From: Marinomonas sp. IMCC 4694
Lineage (GTDB): Bacteria; Pseudomonadota; Gammaproteobacteria; Pseudomonadales; Marinomonadaceae
DNA: 64,000 nucleotides
Assembly: GCF_008122525.1 (NCBI RefSeq)
Contig: NZ_VSRV01000001.1
Span: 62,001-126,000, forward strand
Reading direction: 5' to 3'
Each line of letters opens with the position of its first letter. The first letter of the stretch is position 1. A program made the position numbers and the translations under genes. This document shows, piece by piece, positions 25,793-33,459 of the stretch. The notes beneath the pieces are model-generated. The model did no database searches. It saw nothing but the letters and a program-made list of their open reading frames with translations, and was not told the DNA's origin.

Positions 25793-25822
25793 TTACAGAG
25801 CCATCCATAGATGGCTCTGTAA
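25793..25822 (+). other. Intercistronic hairpin between cyoB and cyoC
   Basis: A perfect 13-bp stem (TTACAGAGCCATC with GATGGCTCTGTAA) with a four-base loop sits in the 92-base cyoB-cyoC gap. It has no T-run, so it is more likely an mRNA processing or stability element than a full terminator. Confidence 0.8.
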
Positions 25823-25849
25823 TCAGAATTTAAATTTTGGAAGATATTT

Positions 25850-26470
25850 ATGACTGCATTAACTAACGATCATGATCTTCATGACCATGACGATCATCAC
25901 CATCATGAAGCGGAAGCTGCTGATCGCTACATGTTTGGTTTTTGGCTATACATCATCAGTGACTGTTTGTTGTTCGCTACTTTGTTTGCCACTTACGCGG
26001 TTATGGGGCAAAACTTTAATAACGAGATCACACCCTATGAACTCTTTGATTTAGGTTTCGTTGCGGTTGAAACGGCCCTTTTGTTGTTGAGTAGTTTTAC
26101 CTTTGGTATGGCTATGCTGGGCGCCAATGCTGAAAACATGGCGAAAATGAAGCTTTGGTTGATTATCACCGCTTTGCTTGGACTTAGTTTCCTTGGCATG
26201 GAAATTTATGAATTTGTTCACTTTAGTCATGAAGGTGCCACGCCACAAACCAGCGGTTACTGGACGTCTTTTTACAGTCTAGTGGCTACACACGGTTTGC
26301 ACGTAACAGCGGGTTTGATCTGGATGGCTATTTTGTTTGTCCACTTCAACCGTGATGGTTTTACAAATGAAAATAAAATTCGTTTGTCTTGTCTAAGTTT
26401 GTTCTGGCATTTCCTAGATATTATCTGGATTTGTGTTTTCAGCTTTGTATATTTAAGAGGAGCTATGTAA
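25850..26470 (+). CDS. cyoC: Cytochrome bo3 ubiquinol oxidase subunit III
   Basis: This 206-residue COX3-family protein has five membrane helices, beginning FGFWLYIISDCLLFATLF, with the family blocks GAT..SGYWTSFYSLVATHGLHVTAGLIWM and LFWHFLDIIWICVF. The N-terminal 25 residues are unusually rich in His and Asp (HDLHDHDDHHHHE), which could bind metal. It is separated from cyoB by a hairpin and overlaps cyoD by one base. Confidence 0.95.
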   Translation: MTALTNDHDLHDHDDHHHHEAEAADRYMFGFWLYIISDCLLFATLFATYAVMGQNFNNEITPYELFDLGFVAVETALLLLSSFTFGMAMLGANAENMAKMKLWLIITALLGLSFLGMEIYEFVHFSHEGATPQTSGYWTSFYSLVATHGLHVTAGLIWMAILFVHFNRDGFTNENKIRLSCLSLFWHFLDIIWICVFSFVYLRGAM

Positions 26471-26805
26471 TGTCTTCATCTGAAACGGGTCCTGGCGGAC
26501 AAGCTCACGGTAGTGTTAAAGAGTACGTAACGGGTCTTATTTTATCGATTGTGCTGACCATTATTCCATTTTATTTGGTTATGTCAGGCACAGGAAGTGA
26601 CACGTTTGTGATCATTGCGATCGTTGTTGCCGCGATTGCGCAGGTTTTAGTGCAGATGGTGTTCTTTCTTCATATGAATGGATCTTCTGGACAAACTTGG
26701 TTAACGATCTCTGCCGTTTATGCGGTGTTCATCTTGCTCTTCGTTATTGTTGGTTCGTTGTGGATATTCGAGCATTTGAATCACAATATGCTAATGGGTC
26801 ACTAA
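26470..26805 (+). CDS. cyoD: Cytochrome bo3 ubiquinol oxidase subunit IV
   Basis: This 111-residue small subunit has three membrane helices (about 19-40, 46-66, 77-98) and the CyoD/CtaF pattern YVTGLILSIVLTIIPFYLV and AIAQVLVQMVFFLHM. It stabilises the oxidase during assembly. The ATG at 26470 overlaps the last base of the cyoC stop codon. Confidence 0.94.
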   Translation: MSSSETGPGGQAHGSVKEYVTGLILSIVLTIIPFYLVMSGTGSDTFVIIAIVVAAIAQVLVQMVFFLHMNGSSGQTWLTISAVYAVFILLFVIVGSLWIFEHLNHNMLMGH

Positions 26806-26821
26806 CCTAGTCGAGAAAATT

Positions 26822-27727
26822 ATGTTTAAGGACTATGTTTCGCTGACCAAGCCAGGCATTATCTTCGGAAATCTCATAGCCGCTGCAAGCGGCTTTTTCC
26901 TAGCTGCAAAGGGTAATATTGATTGGTTTTTGTTGCTCATTGTCTTGATCGGTACGGCGTGTATCGTGGCGGCTGGCTGCATTATTAACAATTACGTTGA
27001 TCGTGATATTGATTTAAAAATGAGTCGCACTAAAGACCGTGCACTCGCACAAGGTCGTATCAGCGTGGGTTCTGCGTTGTTTATGGCGTTGGTCTTGGGT
27101 ACCATCGGTTTTGCATTATTGCACCTTTATACAACGGTTTATGCTGTCCTGTTCGGTGCTATTGGTCTTCTCGTTTATGTGGGTCTTTATACCTTAAAAT
27201 ACAAACGCAATTCGGTGTATGGAACACTTGTGGGTAGCCTGTCAGGCGCTTGCCCTCCTGTTATGGGCTATGTCAGCGTCAGTAATGGCTTTGATGTGGG
27301 CGCCGCTATCTTATTGTTGACCTTCTGTTTTTGGCAAATACCGCATTCTTATGCCATCGCAATCTGTCGTTTTGATGATTACAAAGCCGCCAATATCCCA
27401 GTTCTGCCGGTAAAATACGGCATACAGACGGCAAGATACCACATGTACGTGTATATCGTTGCGTTTGCTGTGGCCGCTCTGTTCCTGTTTGAAAGGGGTT
27501 TTGTGGGCAATGTCTATGCTTTGGTCATCACGCTGATGAGCATCTATTGGATTTATTTGGTTAAAGCCGGATATAACGTAGACGACGAAAAAGCATGGGG
27601 ACGCAGATTGTTTGTTTTTTCGATCATTATGATCATGGTGTTTAGCGTATTAATCTCGGTTGATTACGTTAACTACGAGCCAGTTGGCTTGGCATTTACT
27701 CATTACTTATCAATGGTTATTGCATAA
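26822..27727 (+). CDS. cyoE: Protohaem IX farnesyltransferase (haem O synthase)
   Basis: CyoE attaches a farnesyl group to protohaem to make haem O for the bo3 oxidase. The 301-residue membrane prenyltransferase starts YVSLTKPGIIFGNLIAA and carries the first Asp-rich motif NNYVDRDIDLKMSRTKDRAL. The second conserved block is YKRNSVYGTLVGSLSGACPPVMGY, and the C-terminal half holds PHSYAIAICRFDDYKAANIPVLPV. It begins 16 bases after cyoD and overlaps the sco gene by one base. Confidence 0.96.
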   Translation: MFKDYVSLTKPGIIFGNLIAAASGFFLAAKGNIDWFLLLIVLIGTACIVAAGCIINNYVDRDIDLKMSRTKDRALAQGRISVGSALFMALVLGTIGFALLHLYTTVYAVLFGAIGLLVYVGLYTLKYKRNSVYGTLVGSLSGACPPVMGYVSVSNGFDVGAAILLLTFCFWQIPHSYAIAICRFDDYKAANIPVLPVKYGIQTARYHMYVYIVAFAVAALFLFERGFVGNVYALVITLMSIYWIYLVKAGYNVDDEKAWGRRLFVFSIIMIMVFSVLISVDYVNYEPVGLAFTHYLSMVIA

Positions 27728-28350
27728 TGAATGAATCTAGAGTGTTAAAAATATCTGTTTTTGTGGCTGTTTTTTTCTCTATCTTTATTATCGTGTTTTA
27801 CGCCACGACAACAACTCGTCCAATTGGAGAAAAGTACAAACCGTTGAGCGAGTTGGGTGGTCCTTTTACTTTGCATACTAAAGAGGGACCTTTTTCCCTT
27901 TCTGATGTCGAGGGGAAAGTGGCCGTCGTGTATTTTGGTTTTTTGAGCTGCACCGAGGCGTGTCCTGCGTCTATTGGTGTGGTTCAGGCGGCGTATAAGC
28001 AATTGACGGTCGAAGAACGTAACGGTGTTCAGTTCTTGTTTATCAGTGTTGATCCCGATCGCGACTCTTTGAATGATTTGTATGATTTCGGTGATTATTA
28101 CGATAATGATTTGATTGCCTTAACGGGGTCAGAAGAAGAGATTGATAAAGTGACCTCTGACTACGGTGTATTCTTTGAATTAACCGACTTAGAGGGTTCT
28201 GCACTTGGTTATACCGTCGACCACTCTTCTCGTTTTTATATGATCGATAAAACAGGCAAATTGTTCACGACCATGAGCCACAGCACAACACCCAGTGAGC
28301 TCGCAGCGCGTATTAAACAACTGCAAAACAAAGCGGTTACTGCTTCTTAA
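27727..28350 (+). CDS. SCO1/SenC-family copper chaperone
   Basis: This 207-residue thioredoxin-fold protein is anchored by one N-terminal helix (about 8-26). The copper ligands of the family are visible: CTEAC (C75, C79) and the distal His in VDHSS (H166). Sco proteins deliver copper or reduce Cys residues in the maturation of haem-copper oxidases, classically at CuA. Since CyoA here lacks CuA, a role at CuB or in redox sensing is likely. It is translationally coupled to cyoE by a one-base overlap. Confidence 0.92.
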   Translation: MNESRVLKISVFVAVFFSIFIIVFYATTTTRPIGEKYKPLSELGGPFTLHTKEGPFSLSDVEGKVAVVYFGFLSCTEACPASIGVVQAAYKQLTVEERNGVQFLFISVDPDRDSLNDLYDFGDYYDNDLIALTGSEEEIDKVTSDYGVFFELTDLEGSALGYTVDHSSRFYMIDKTGKLFTTMSHSTTPSELAARIKQLQNKAVTAS

Positions 28351-28384
28351 TTTTCACTGTCATCTCTAAATGAAAGGACGTGTT

Positions 28385-28891
28385 ATGGCCATTCGTCATT
28401 CTTTTTTTGCCGTTACTTTAGCGTCATTGTGCGCACTCTCTTTTAACGTTCATGCCGACACGTCTATGTCGGTGATTGTCGAAGAGAACGACATTCAACA
28501 ATGCAAAATACCTTTGCTAGCAATTGCCGATGAATTGATCGGAACCAATGTTCATCGTTTGCATGTGGATCAACCTAAACAGCACGCGGACAAGTATCCC
28601 TTTACCGTCGTCGGTGTTATTTCATACAAAGATGATGATGCGCAAGTACAATTTAATGCGTTCCCCATGGTGAATGGTGAATGTGAAGTGTCCTATCAAG
28701 AAGTGTTTGAGTCACCTGAAAATTGTTTAGAGGTGCGCGAACAGATTTTTAAGAAGTGGGAATATGTAGGAAGGCTAAGCAAAAACAGTTTCTTCTTACG
28801 ACACAAAGAGCGTTTGACGAAAAACGCAACACTAACAAGTGTGAAGTCAGGTACTGAGTGTTTGGTTACCCGACGTCACAGTGGTTTCTAA
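28385..28891 (+). CDS. Periplasmic protein of unknown function in the cyo/copper cluster
   Basis: This 168-residue protein has a clear Sec signal peptide (about 1-22, cleavage after NVHA). I recognise no family. The mature part has four to five Cys residues (QQCK, GECE, ENCLE, TECL) that could form disulfides or bind metal. The ATG at 28385 is preferred over 28370 because AAAGGA lies just upstream. It sits between sco and PCu(A)C on the same strand, so a function in copper delivery or oxidase assembly is a reasonable guess. Confidence 0.6.
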   Translation: MAIRHSFFAVTLASLCALSFNVHADTSMSVIVEENDIQQCKIPLLAIADELIGTNVHRLHVDQPKQHADKYPFTVVGVISYKDDDAQVQFNAFPMVNGECEVSYQEVFESPENCLEVREQIFKKWEYVGRLSKNSFFLRHKERLTKNATLTSVKSGTECLVTRRHSGF

Positions 28892-28902
28892 GAGGCAGTT
28901 AC

Positions 28903-29331
28903 ATGAAAAAAGTCATAGCATCTTTATTGCTAGCGGTGAGCCCACTGGCGTTTTCCGCTCAGTTGGATATTAGCAGAACAAACCTTAAAGCCAACACGCC
29001 GGGCAGCGATAACACAGCCGCTTATATGTTGGTTGAAAACTTAACAGACAAAGACGTGCGTATTGTGAGCGCCGCATCGGATGTAGCGGAATTTACTGAG
29101 CTGCACAGTCATAGAATGGACGGCGATCGAATGATCATGCGTCAGGAAAAGTACATTGATGTTGATGCAGGAGAGACGGTACGCTTCGTACCAAATGGCT
29201 ACCACATTATGCTGATTAACCTGAAGAAACGCATGAAACATGGCGAGGTTGAAGACATCACCTTGATATACGACGATGGAACGTCACAAACGGTTCCATT
29301 TACTGTAATAGACCCAAGAAAAGCCGGGTAA
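28903..29331 (+). CDS. Periplasmic copper chaperone PCu(A)C
   Basis: This 142-residue protein has a signal peptide (cleavage near AFSA, residue 19) and the exact copper-binding spacing H-X10-M-X21-H-X-M at H68, M79, H101 and M103. PCu(A)C proteins carry Cu(I) in the periplasm and hand it to Sco or the oxidase. The start at 28903 has a GAGG upstream; the frame is open 45 bases further but overlaps the previous gene. It ends the plus-strand cyo cluster. Confidence 0.92.
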   Translation: MKKVIASLLLAVSPLAFSAQLDISRTNLKANTPGSDNTAAYMLVENLTDKDVRIVSAASDVAEFTELHSHRMDGDRMIMRQEKYIDVDAGETVRFVPNGYHIMLINLKKRMKHGEVEDITLIYDDGTSQTVPFTVIDPRKAG

Positions 29332-29383
29332 TAGCGCATTTTTTTATTGAAAGAGCCTATAGGTTTTGTTTGATTGAAAGAAC

Positions 29384-29860
29384 TTAAAGCTTATGCTTTT
29401 CTAATAAAACGTGTATTCCTTCGATCGTTACTTTGCCGTATAAAACATCCACTACTTCTCCGCCTGGAGACACGATATAAGTGGTGGGTAATACGGCAGG
29501 TAATGAGATCGGCAAAGCTTCCAAAGACTTCGTAGTTAACACCGGAAATTGGATCTGATGACGAATTATTAAGTCTTTAATCTCTTGATCGGGCAACCGG
29601 TCGTAACTGATCCCAAAAACGCGTAATTCACCCGCTTGTGCTAATTCATTCAGCTCTGGGAGTTCTTCCAGACAAGGCTGACACCACTCAGCAAAATAAT
29701 TGACCAACGTCCACTGATCGCTCTTCCAGCTATAAGACTGACCTGAAACCGCCTCGAAAGAGGGTGTGCTGCGCAACAGCATGACCATCACAAAAGTAGC
29801 GACGGGTAACAGCGCTATCGCGAGCATTTTAGTAGCAAACGAGGCATTTTTAAACATCAT
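29384..29860 (-). CDS. Membrane-anchored TlpA/ResA-like thioredoxin
   Basis: This 158-residue protein has one N-terminal anchor helix (about 10-30), then a thioredoxin fold with WCQPC (C60, C63) and a cis-Pro segment VLPTTYIV. Such proteins reduce Cys pairs in periplasmic targets, including Sco and cytochrome maturation substrates. It is convergent with the cyo/copper cluster, 50 bases from PCu(A)C, and fits functionally as the reductant for Sco or the Cys-rich unknown protein. Confidence 0.87.
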   Translation of the reverse strand: MMFKNASFATKMLAIALLPVATFVMVMLLRSTPSFEAVSGQSYSWKSDQWTLVNYFAEWCQPCLEELPELNELAQAGELRVFGISYDRLPDQEIKDLIIRHQIQFPVLTTKSLEALPISLPAVLPTTYIVSPGGEVVDVLYGKVTIEGIHVLLEKHKL

Positions 29861-30108
29861 AAGTGGCTCAAACGGGTCGAATTAGATCAATGAAAAAGAC
29901 AACAATCATAACTACAGGCACTTGATCGGGCAAGGCAAAGCCATGAAATTCTCCGCATAGAAACCATCGCCCGATGAGTAGGCAAGCCACCACTCAAACT
30001 TTGCTCATTCTGATCACTTTCTATTTTGTTGCGAATTGGGTATTTTGAAGAACCTTACGTGACACTTAGTTGTGGCGTTGTTCCCGGCTCATAAAAAGGA
30101 TGATGTGC

Positions 30109-31812
30109 ATGAAAGCGCGGTTACGTTCCATAATGCCTGTGGCGGCCTTACTGGTTTTCATCAGCCACGGGCTTCACGCAGAGACGATCGAGTGTTTGGC
30201 ATTACCGGCTGCGGCCCCCGAGGGGGTTGCTCTTAATGCGGTAATGATGTCGGCTGATGAACAAGTAAAAAGCCGTTACTGCCTTGTCACGGGCGTCATG
30301 GCGCACCGTATGAGTGAAGATCACCAGCCGTATGCTATACACTTTGAACTGCGTTTGCCCAATGTATGGCAGGGGCGATTTGCGTACCAATTTAACGACG
30401 GCAATGAAAACCAAAATGGCAGATTTACTCCGGCACTTGGCCGTGTTACGGGTCAGGAAAGCCCCCAATATGCTATTAATCAAGGCTTTGCTGTGGTATC
30501 TGGCAATGGTGGTTTTCGCTCAACAGGTCTGACTTCGATCAGCCAGAGTAAAGCCATCAATCCAGACTCGGGATTAATAAACAAGGTGATCTTTGGTCAC
30601 GACCCCGAGGCACGTCGTGATTTCGGCTATGGCGTCGTTGAAACACTGACCCCCGTTGCTCGCCAATTGATCGAGCACTACTACCAAGCGCCCATCCAAT
30701 ACGCCTATGGCCTAGGTCAGTCCAATGGTGGGCGAATGGCGATGGTTGCCGCGTCGCGTTTCCCCAGCATGTTTAACGGCTTAATCGCCGGTTCCCCTGG
30801 ATTCAATGCCCCTAAAGCGGCACTGCAACACCCGTGGGATGTTCAAGCGCTGCACCGAGTGAATGACACCATCAATCAAGCCCTAAGCCCTCGTGATCTG
30901 ACCTTGTTTGCGCATCACCTCTTGAAGCAGTGCGATGGTTTAGATGGCCTTAACGACGATATGATTTTTGCGGCTGAGGCGTGTCAAACGGCCTTTAATC
31001 CTAAAGCGCTTGTGTGCAAAAGTAATTTTGATAGAGACTGTCTGCCGCTCAACAAAGTCGCTGCGTTAATTCGCATGCACAGAGGGCCACATAATGCGAA
31101 AAACCAAGCGCTATACGCCAGTTGGCCTTACGACACGGGCATTCGCTCTGCAAATTGGCGTTTTTGGAAAATAGAAAGCGGTTTTCCAGCATGGGACGAT
31201 AAACCCGCTGCCGTTGCCATAGGAGCCGCGGCTTTGGCCCATCTTTATACCACGCCTTTTTTGGATGTTTCGGGGGACGTTTACGCACTCGAAAAATATC
31301 TACAGACATTTGACTTTGATAAAGATGCGCCAAAAATTTACGCAACAAATACGGTATTCAACGAGTCGGCCATGACCCTCATGACGCCGCCAGATGTGAT
31401 GAAACCACAGCTTACCGAGTTTAAACAGCAAGGCGGTAAAATGCTGCTGTTTCATGGTAACAGCGACCCTGTGTTTTCAGTTCATGACACCTTGCGCTGG
31501 TACAACGATTTGAACTTTATGCACGAAGGACGTGCAGCAGAATGTGTGCGTCTGTATCGTATTCCGGGCATGCCTCATGGGCAAGGCGGCGCTTCTGCCG
31601 ATCAATTTGATGTGCTCCAACCCCTTATATCTTGGGTGGAGCACAATCAACCCTCCGAGGCTATCATCGCTAAAACGCGATTCAATAACCCTGAAATTAC
31701 CGCTCGAATGTCGGGTATGTCCCGCCCCTTATGCCCTCACCCTGCTTACGCAAAATACATTCAAGGTGATTTTTTGAAAGCGGGCGCTTTTCAGTGTGTT
31801 GTGAGCCGTTAG
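30109..31812 (+). CDS. Tannase/feruloyl esterase family secreted hydrolase
   Basis: This is a protein of about 567 residues with a signal peptide (cleavage near LHA, residue 24). The alpha/beta-hydrolase nucleophile is in GQSNGGR (Ser205), and the C-terminal part has HGNSDPVFS (Asp) and GMPHGQGG (His), completing the triad typical of tannase-family enzymes. The insert with paired Cys residues (KQCDGLDGLNDDM, ACQTAF, LVCKSNFDRDCL) matches the lid domain and its calcium-binding region. It should cleave aromatic esters in the periplasm or outside. The ATG at 30109 has AAGGA ten bases upstream. Confidence 0.87.
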   Translation: MKARLRSIMPVAALLVFISHGLHAETIECLALPAAAPEGVALNAVMMSADEQVKSRYCLVTGVMAHRMSEDHQPYAIHFELRLPNVWQGRFAYQFNDGNENQNGRFTPALGRVTGQESPQYAINQGFAVVSGNGGFRSTGLTSISQSKAINPDSGLINKVIFGHDPEARRDFGYGVVETLTPVARQLIEHYYQAPIQYAYGLGQSNGGRMAMVAASRFPSMFNGLIAGSPGFNAPKAALQHPWDVQALHRVNDTINQALSPRDLTLFAHHLLKQCDGLDGLNDDMIFAAEACQTAFNPKALVCKSNFDRDCLPLNKVAALIRMHRGPHNAKNQALYASWPYDTGIRSANWRFWKIESGFPAWDDKPAAVAIGAAALAHLYTTPFLDVSGDVYALEKYLQTFDFDKDAPKIYATNTVFNESAMTLMTPPDVMKPQLTEFKQQGGKMLLFHGNSDPVFSVHDTLRWYNDLNFMHEGRAAECVRLYRIPGMPHGQGGASADQFDVLQPLISWVEHNQPSEAIIAKTRFNNPEITARMSGMSRPLCPHPAYAKYIQGDFLKAGAFQCVVSR

Positions 31813-31933
31813 CGTCCTGTTCTGTCTGGTATTACGCTCCGATTAAGGAAGCATTGGGTATTCTGCGTGTGCGTTATTGAAAATAGTAAGTAATATATAT
31901 AATAATCATTGAGTGCTAAATTAGGTGGCTAAC

Positions 31934-32359
31934 ATGCAGACGAAAAACATTGGTTTTCTACTCACGGACATTATTCGCCTGATGCGTCGGGAATATTCGA
32001 AGAGTGATTTAGGCATGACGCCGATGCAGGCAAGAGCCCTCGTATATGTTTCTCATAGTGAAGGCATTCGGCAAGTTGCCTTGGCGGACATGCTCGACAT
32101 ACAGCCCATTACACTGGCGCGTTTAATCGATCAATTGGCGGCAGACCGTTTGGTGGAGCGCCGACCTGATCCTAAGGACCGTCGTGCCTACGGCTTGTAT
32201 CTAACAGACGCGGCGCGGCCGTTATTAGACAAAATCGATAAAGAAGTGGACCGCGTTCGTAAGATAGCCCTACAAAATTTAACCGATGAGCAAGCCAACA
32301 GGATGTTAGAGGCGCTACAGCTCATGCACAGCAATTTATCACATTCTTCGTCATTATAA
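31934..32359 (+). CDS. MarR-family repressor of the efflux operon
   Basis: This 141-residue winged-HTH protein has the MarR core MTPMQARALVYVSHSEGIRQVALADMLDIQPITLARLIDQLAADRLVERRPDPKDRRAYGLYLT. It is followed after 25 bases by emrA- and emrB-like genes, matching the E. coli mprA-emrAB arrangement, so it probably represses them and is released by hydrophobic drugs. ATG 31934 has AGGTGG upstream; a GTG at 31925 is also in frame. Confidence 0.88.
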   Translation: MQTKNIGFLLTDIIRLMRREYSKSDLGMTPMQARALVYVSHSEGIRQVALADMLDIQPITLARLIDQLAADRLVERRPDPKDRRAYGLYLTDAARPLLDKIDKEVDRVRKIALQNLTDEQANRMLEALQLMHSNLSHSSSL

Positions 32360-32384
32360 ATACGTCTTTGGAGACACATCGGTT

Positions 32385-33449
32385 ATGAGTGAACAAACAG
32401 TCAGCCCATCATTGCCAAAACACATTGAGAGACGCAAAACGCGCCGCACTTTTCTGGTGGCATTGCCCCTCGTTATCGTCATAGCGTCGGTCTTTATTTA
32501 CATGAAAGGCGGGCGTTATGTTGAAACAGACAACGCCTATATTAAGTCCAACATAACGACCATCAATGCCGAAGTATCCGGGGCCATTACGTCCATCGCC
32601 GTGAAAGATAATGAAAAGGTGCAGCAGGGTCAGCTGCTGTTCAGCATTGATGCCTCGTCTTATCAAGTGGCTGAAGCTAAGGCGACGGCGCAGTTGCGAC
32701 AAATTCGATTGAATATTCTGGAGCAGAAAGCGGCTTACGAAGAAAAACAAGCCGAAATTGATCAAGCCGAAAACCAATATGCATTTAACCAACGTGAAGA
32801 AAAACGCCAAGCTAACTTATTAAAACAAAAGTTCATTTCTGATACGCAATTCGATCAAGCACGACAAGCGGCACAAGTGAGCGCGCTGACAGTAGCAACC
32901 TTGAAAAAAGACCTGTTTCGGTTAAGAGAAGCCTTGGGCGGTGACCCGTCCACTCCCATCGAAGAGCATCCGAGTTACCAAACGGCTCAAGCTGTACTGG
33001 ATCAGACGCGTATTGATTTGGGTCACCTTGCTGTAAGAGCGCCCGCTTCAGGTGTGGTCGCCAAAGTACCCAGCAGCGGAGAATACGTTTTAGCAGGTTC
33101 AACCACCATGGTATTGGTATCCGATGATGAACAATGGATCGAAGCCAATTTCACCGAAAAAGACTTGGCTTTTGTTCAGCCGGGTCAAGCGGTAGAGATT
33201 GAGATCGATGCGTATTCCGGCATGACCCTAACCGGCAAGGTCGAGAGTATCAGTCCCGCCACGGGGGCTCAGTTTTCTGTCATTCCTGCTGAGAATGCGA
33301 CGGGTAATTGGGTGAAAATCGCCCAGCGGTTGTCGGTTAAAATCACCGTGGATGACCAACAAAACACACCGACTTTGCGTACAGGCTTCAGCGCCAATGT
33401 CACCATAGACACAGAACATCAGCGCCGATTATTCGGTTTAGCATTGTGA
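32385..33449 (+). CDS. HlyD/EmrA-family membrane fusion protein
   Basis: This 354-residue periplasmic adaptor has one N-terminal helix (about 20-40), the biotinyl-lipoyl hairpin start VETDNAYIKSNITTINAEVSGAI, a coiled coil (about 95-175) and a second lipoyl half (LGHLAVRAPASGVVAKV). It links the EmrB-type pump to an outer-membrane channel; no tolC-like gene is nearby. It is flanked by marR (25 bases) and emrB (10 bases). Confidence 0.91.
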   Translation: MSEQTVSPSLPKHIERRKTRRTFLVALPLVIVIASVFIYMKGGRYVETDNAYIKSNITTINAEVSGAITSIAVKDNEKVQQGQLLFSIDASSYQVAEAKATAQLRQIRLNILEQKAAYEEKQAEIDQAENQYAFNQREEKRQANLLKQKFISDTQFDQARQAAQVSALTVATLKKDLFRLREALGGDPSTPIEEHPSYQTAQAVLDQTRIDLGHLAVRAPASGVVAKVPSSGEYVLAGSTTMVLVSDDEQWIEANFTEKDLAFVQPGQAVEIEIDAYSGMTLTGKVESISPATGAQFSVIPAENATGNWVKIAQRLSVKITVDDQQNTPTLRTGFSANVTIDTEHQRRLFGLAL

Positions 33450-33459
33450 GGCAATAAGC

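Noticed and set aside
22838..26805. Cytochrome c oxidase instead of quinol oxidase
   Set aside because: Subunit II lacks the CuA Cys/His ligands and has a lipoprotein signal, and gene order is cyoABCDE.
29921..29975. ATCGGGC / GCCCGAT inverted pair upstream of the tannase gene
   Set aside because: Only seven bases with a long, unpaired loop; too weak to call a regulatory element.
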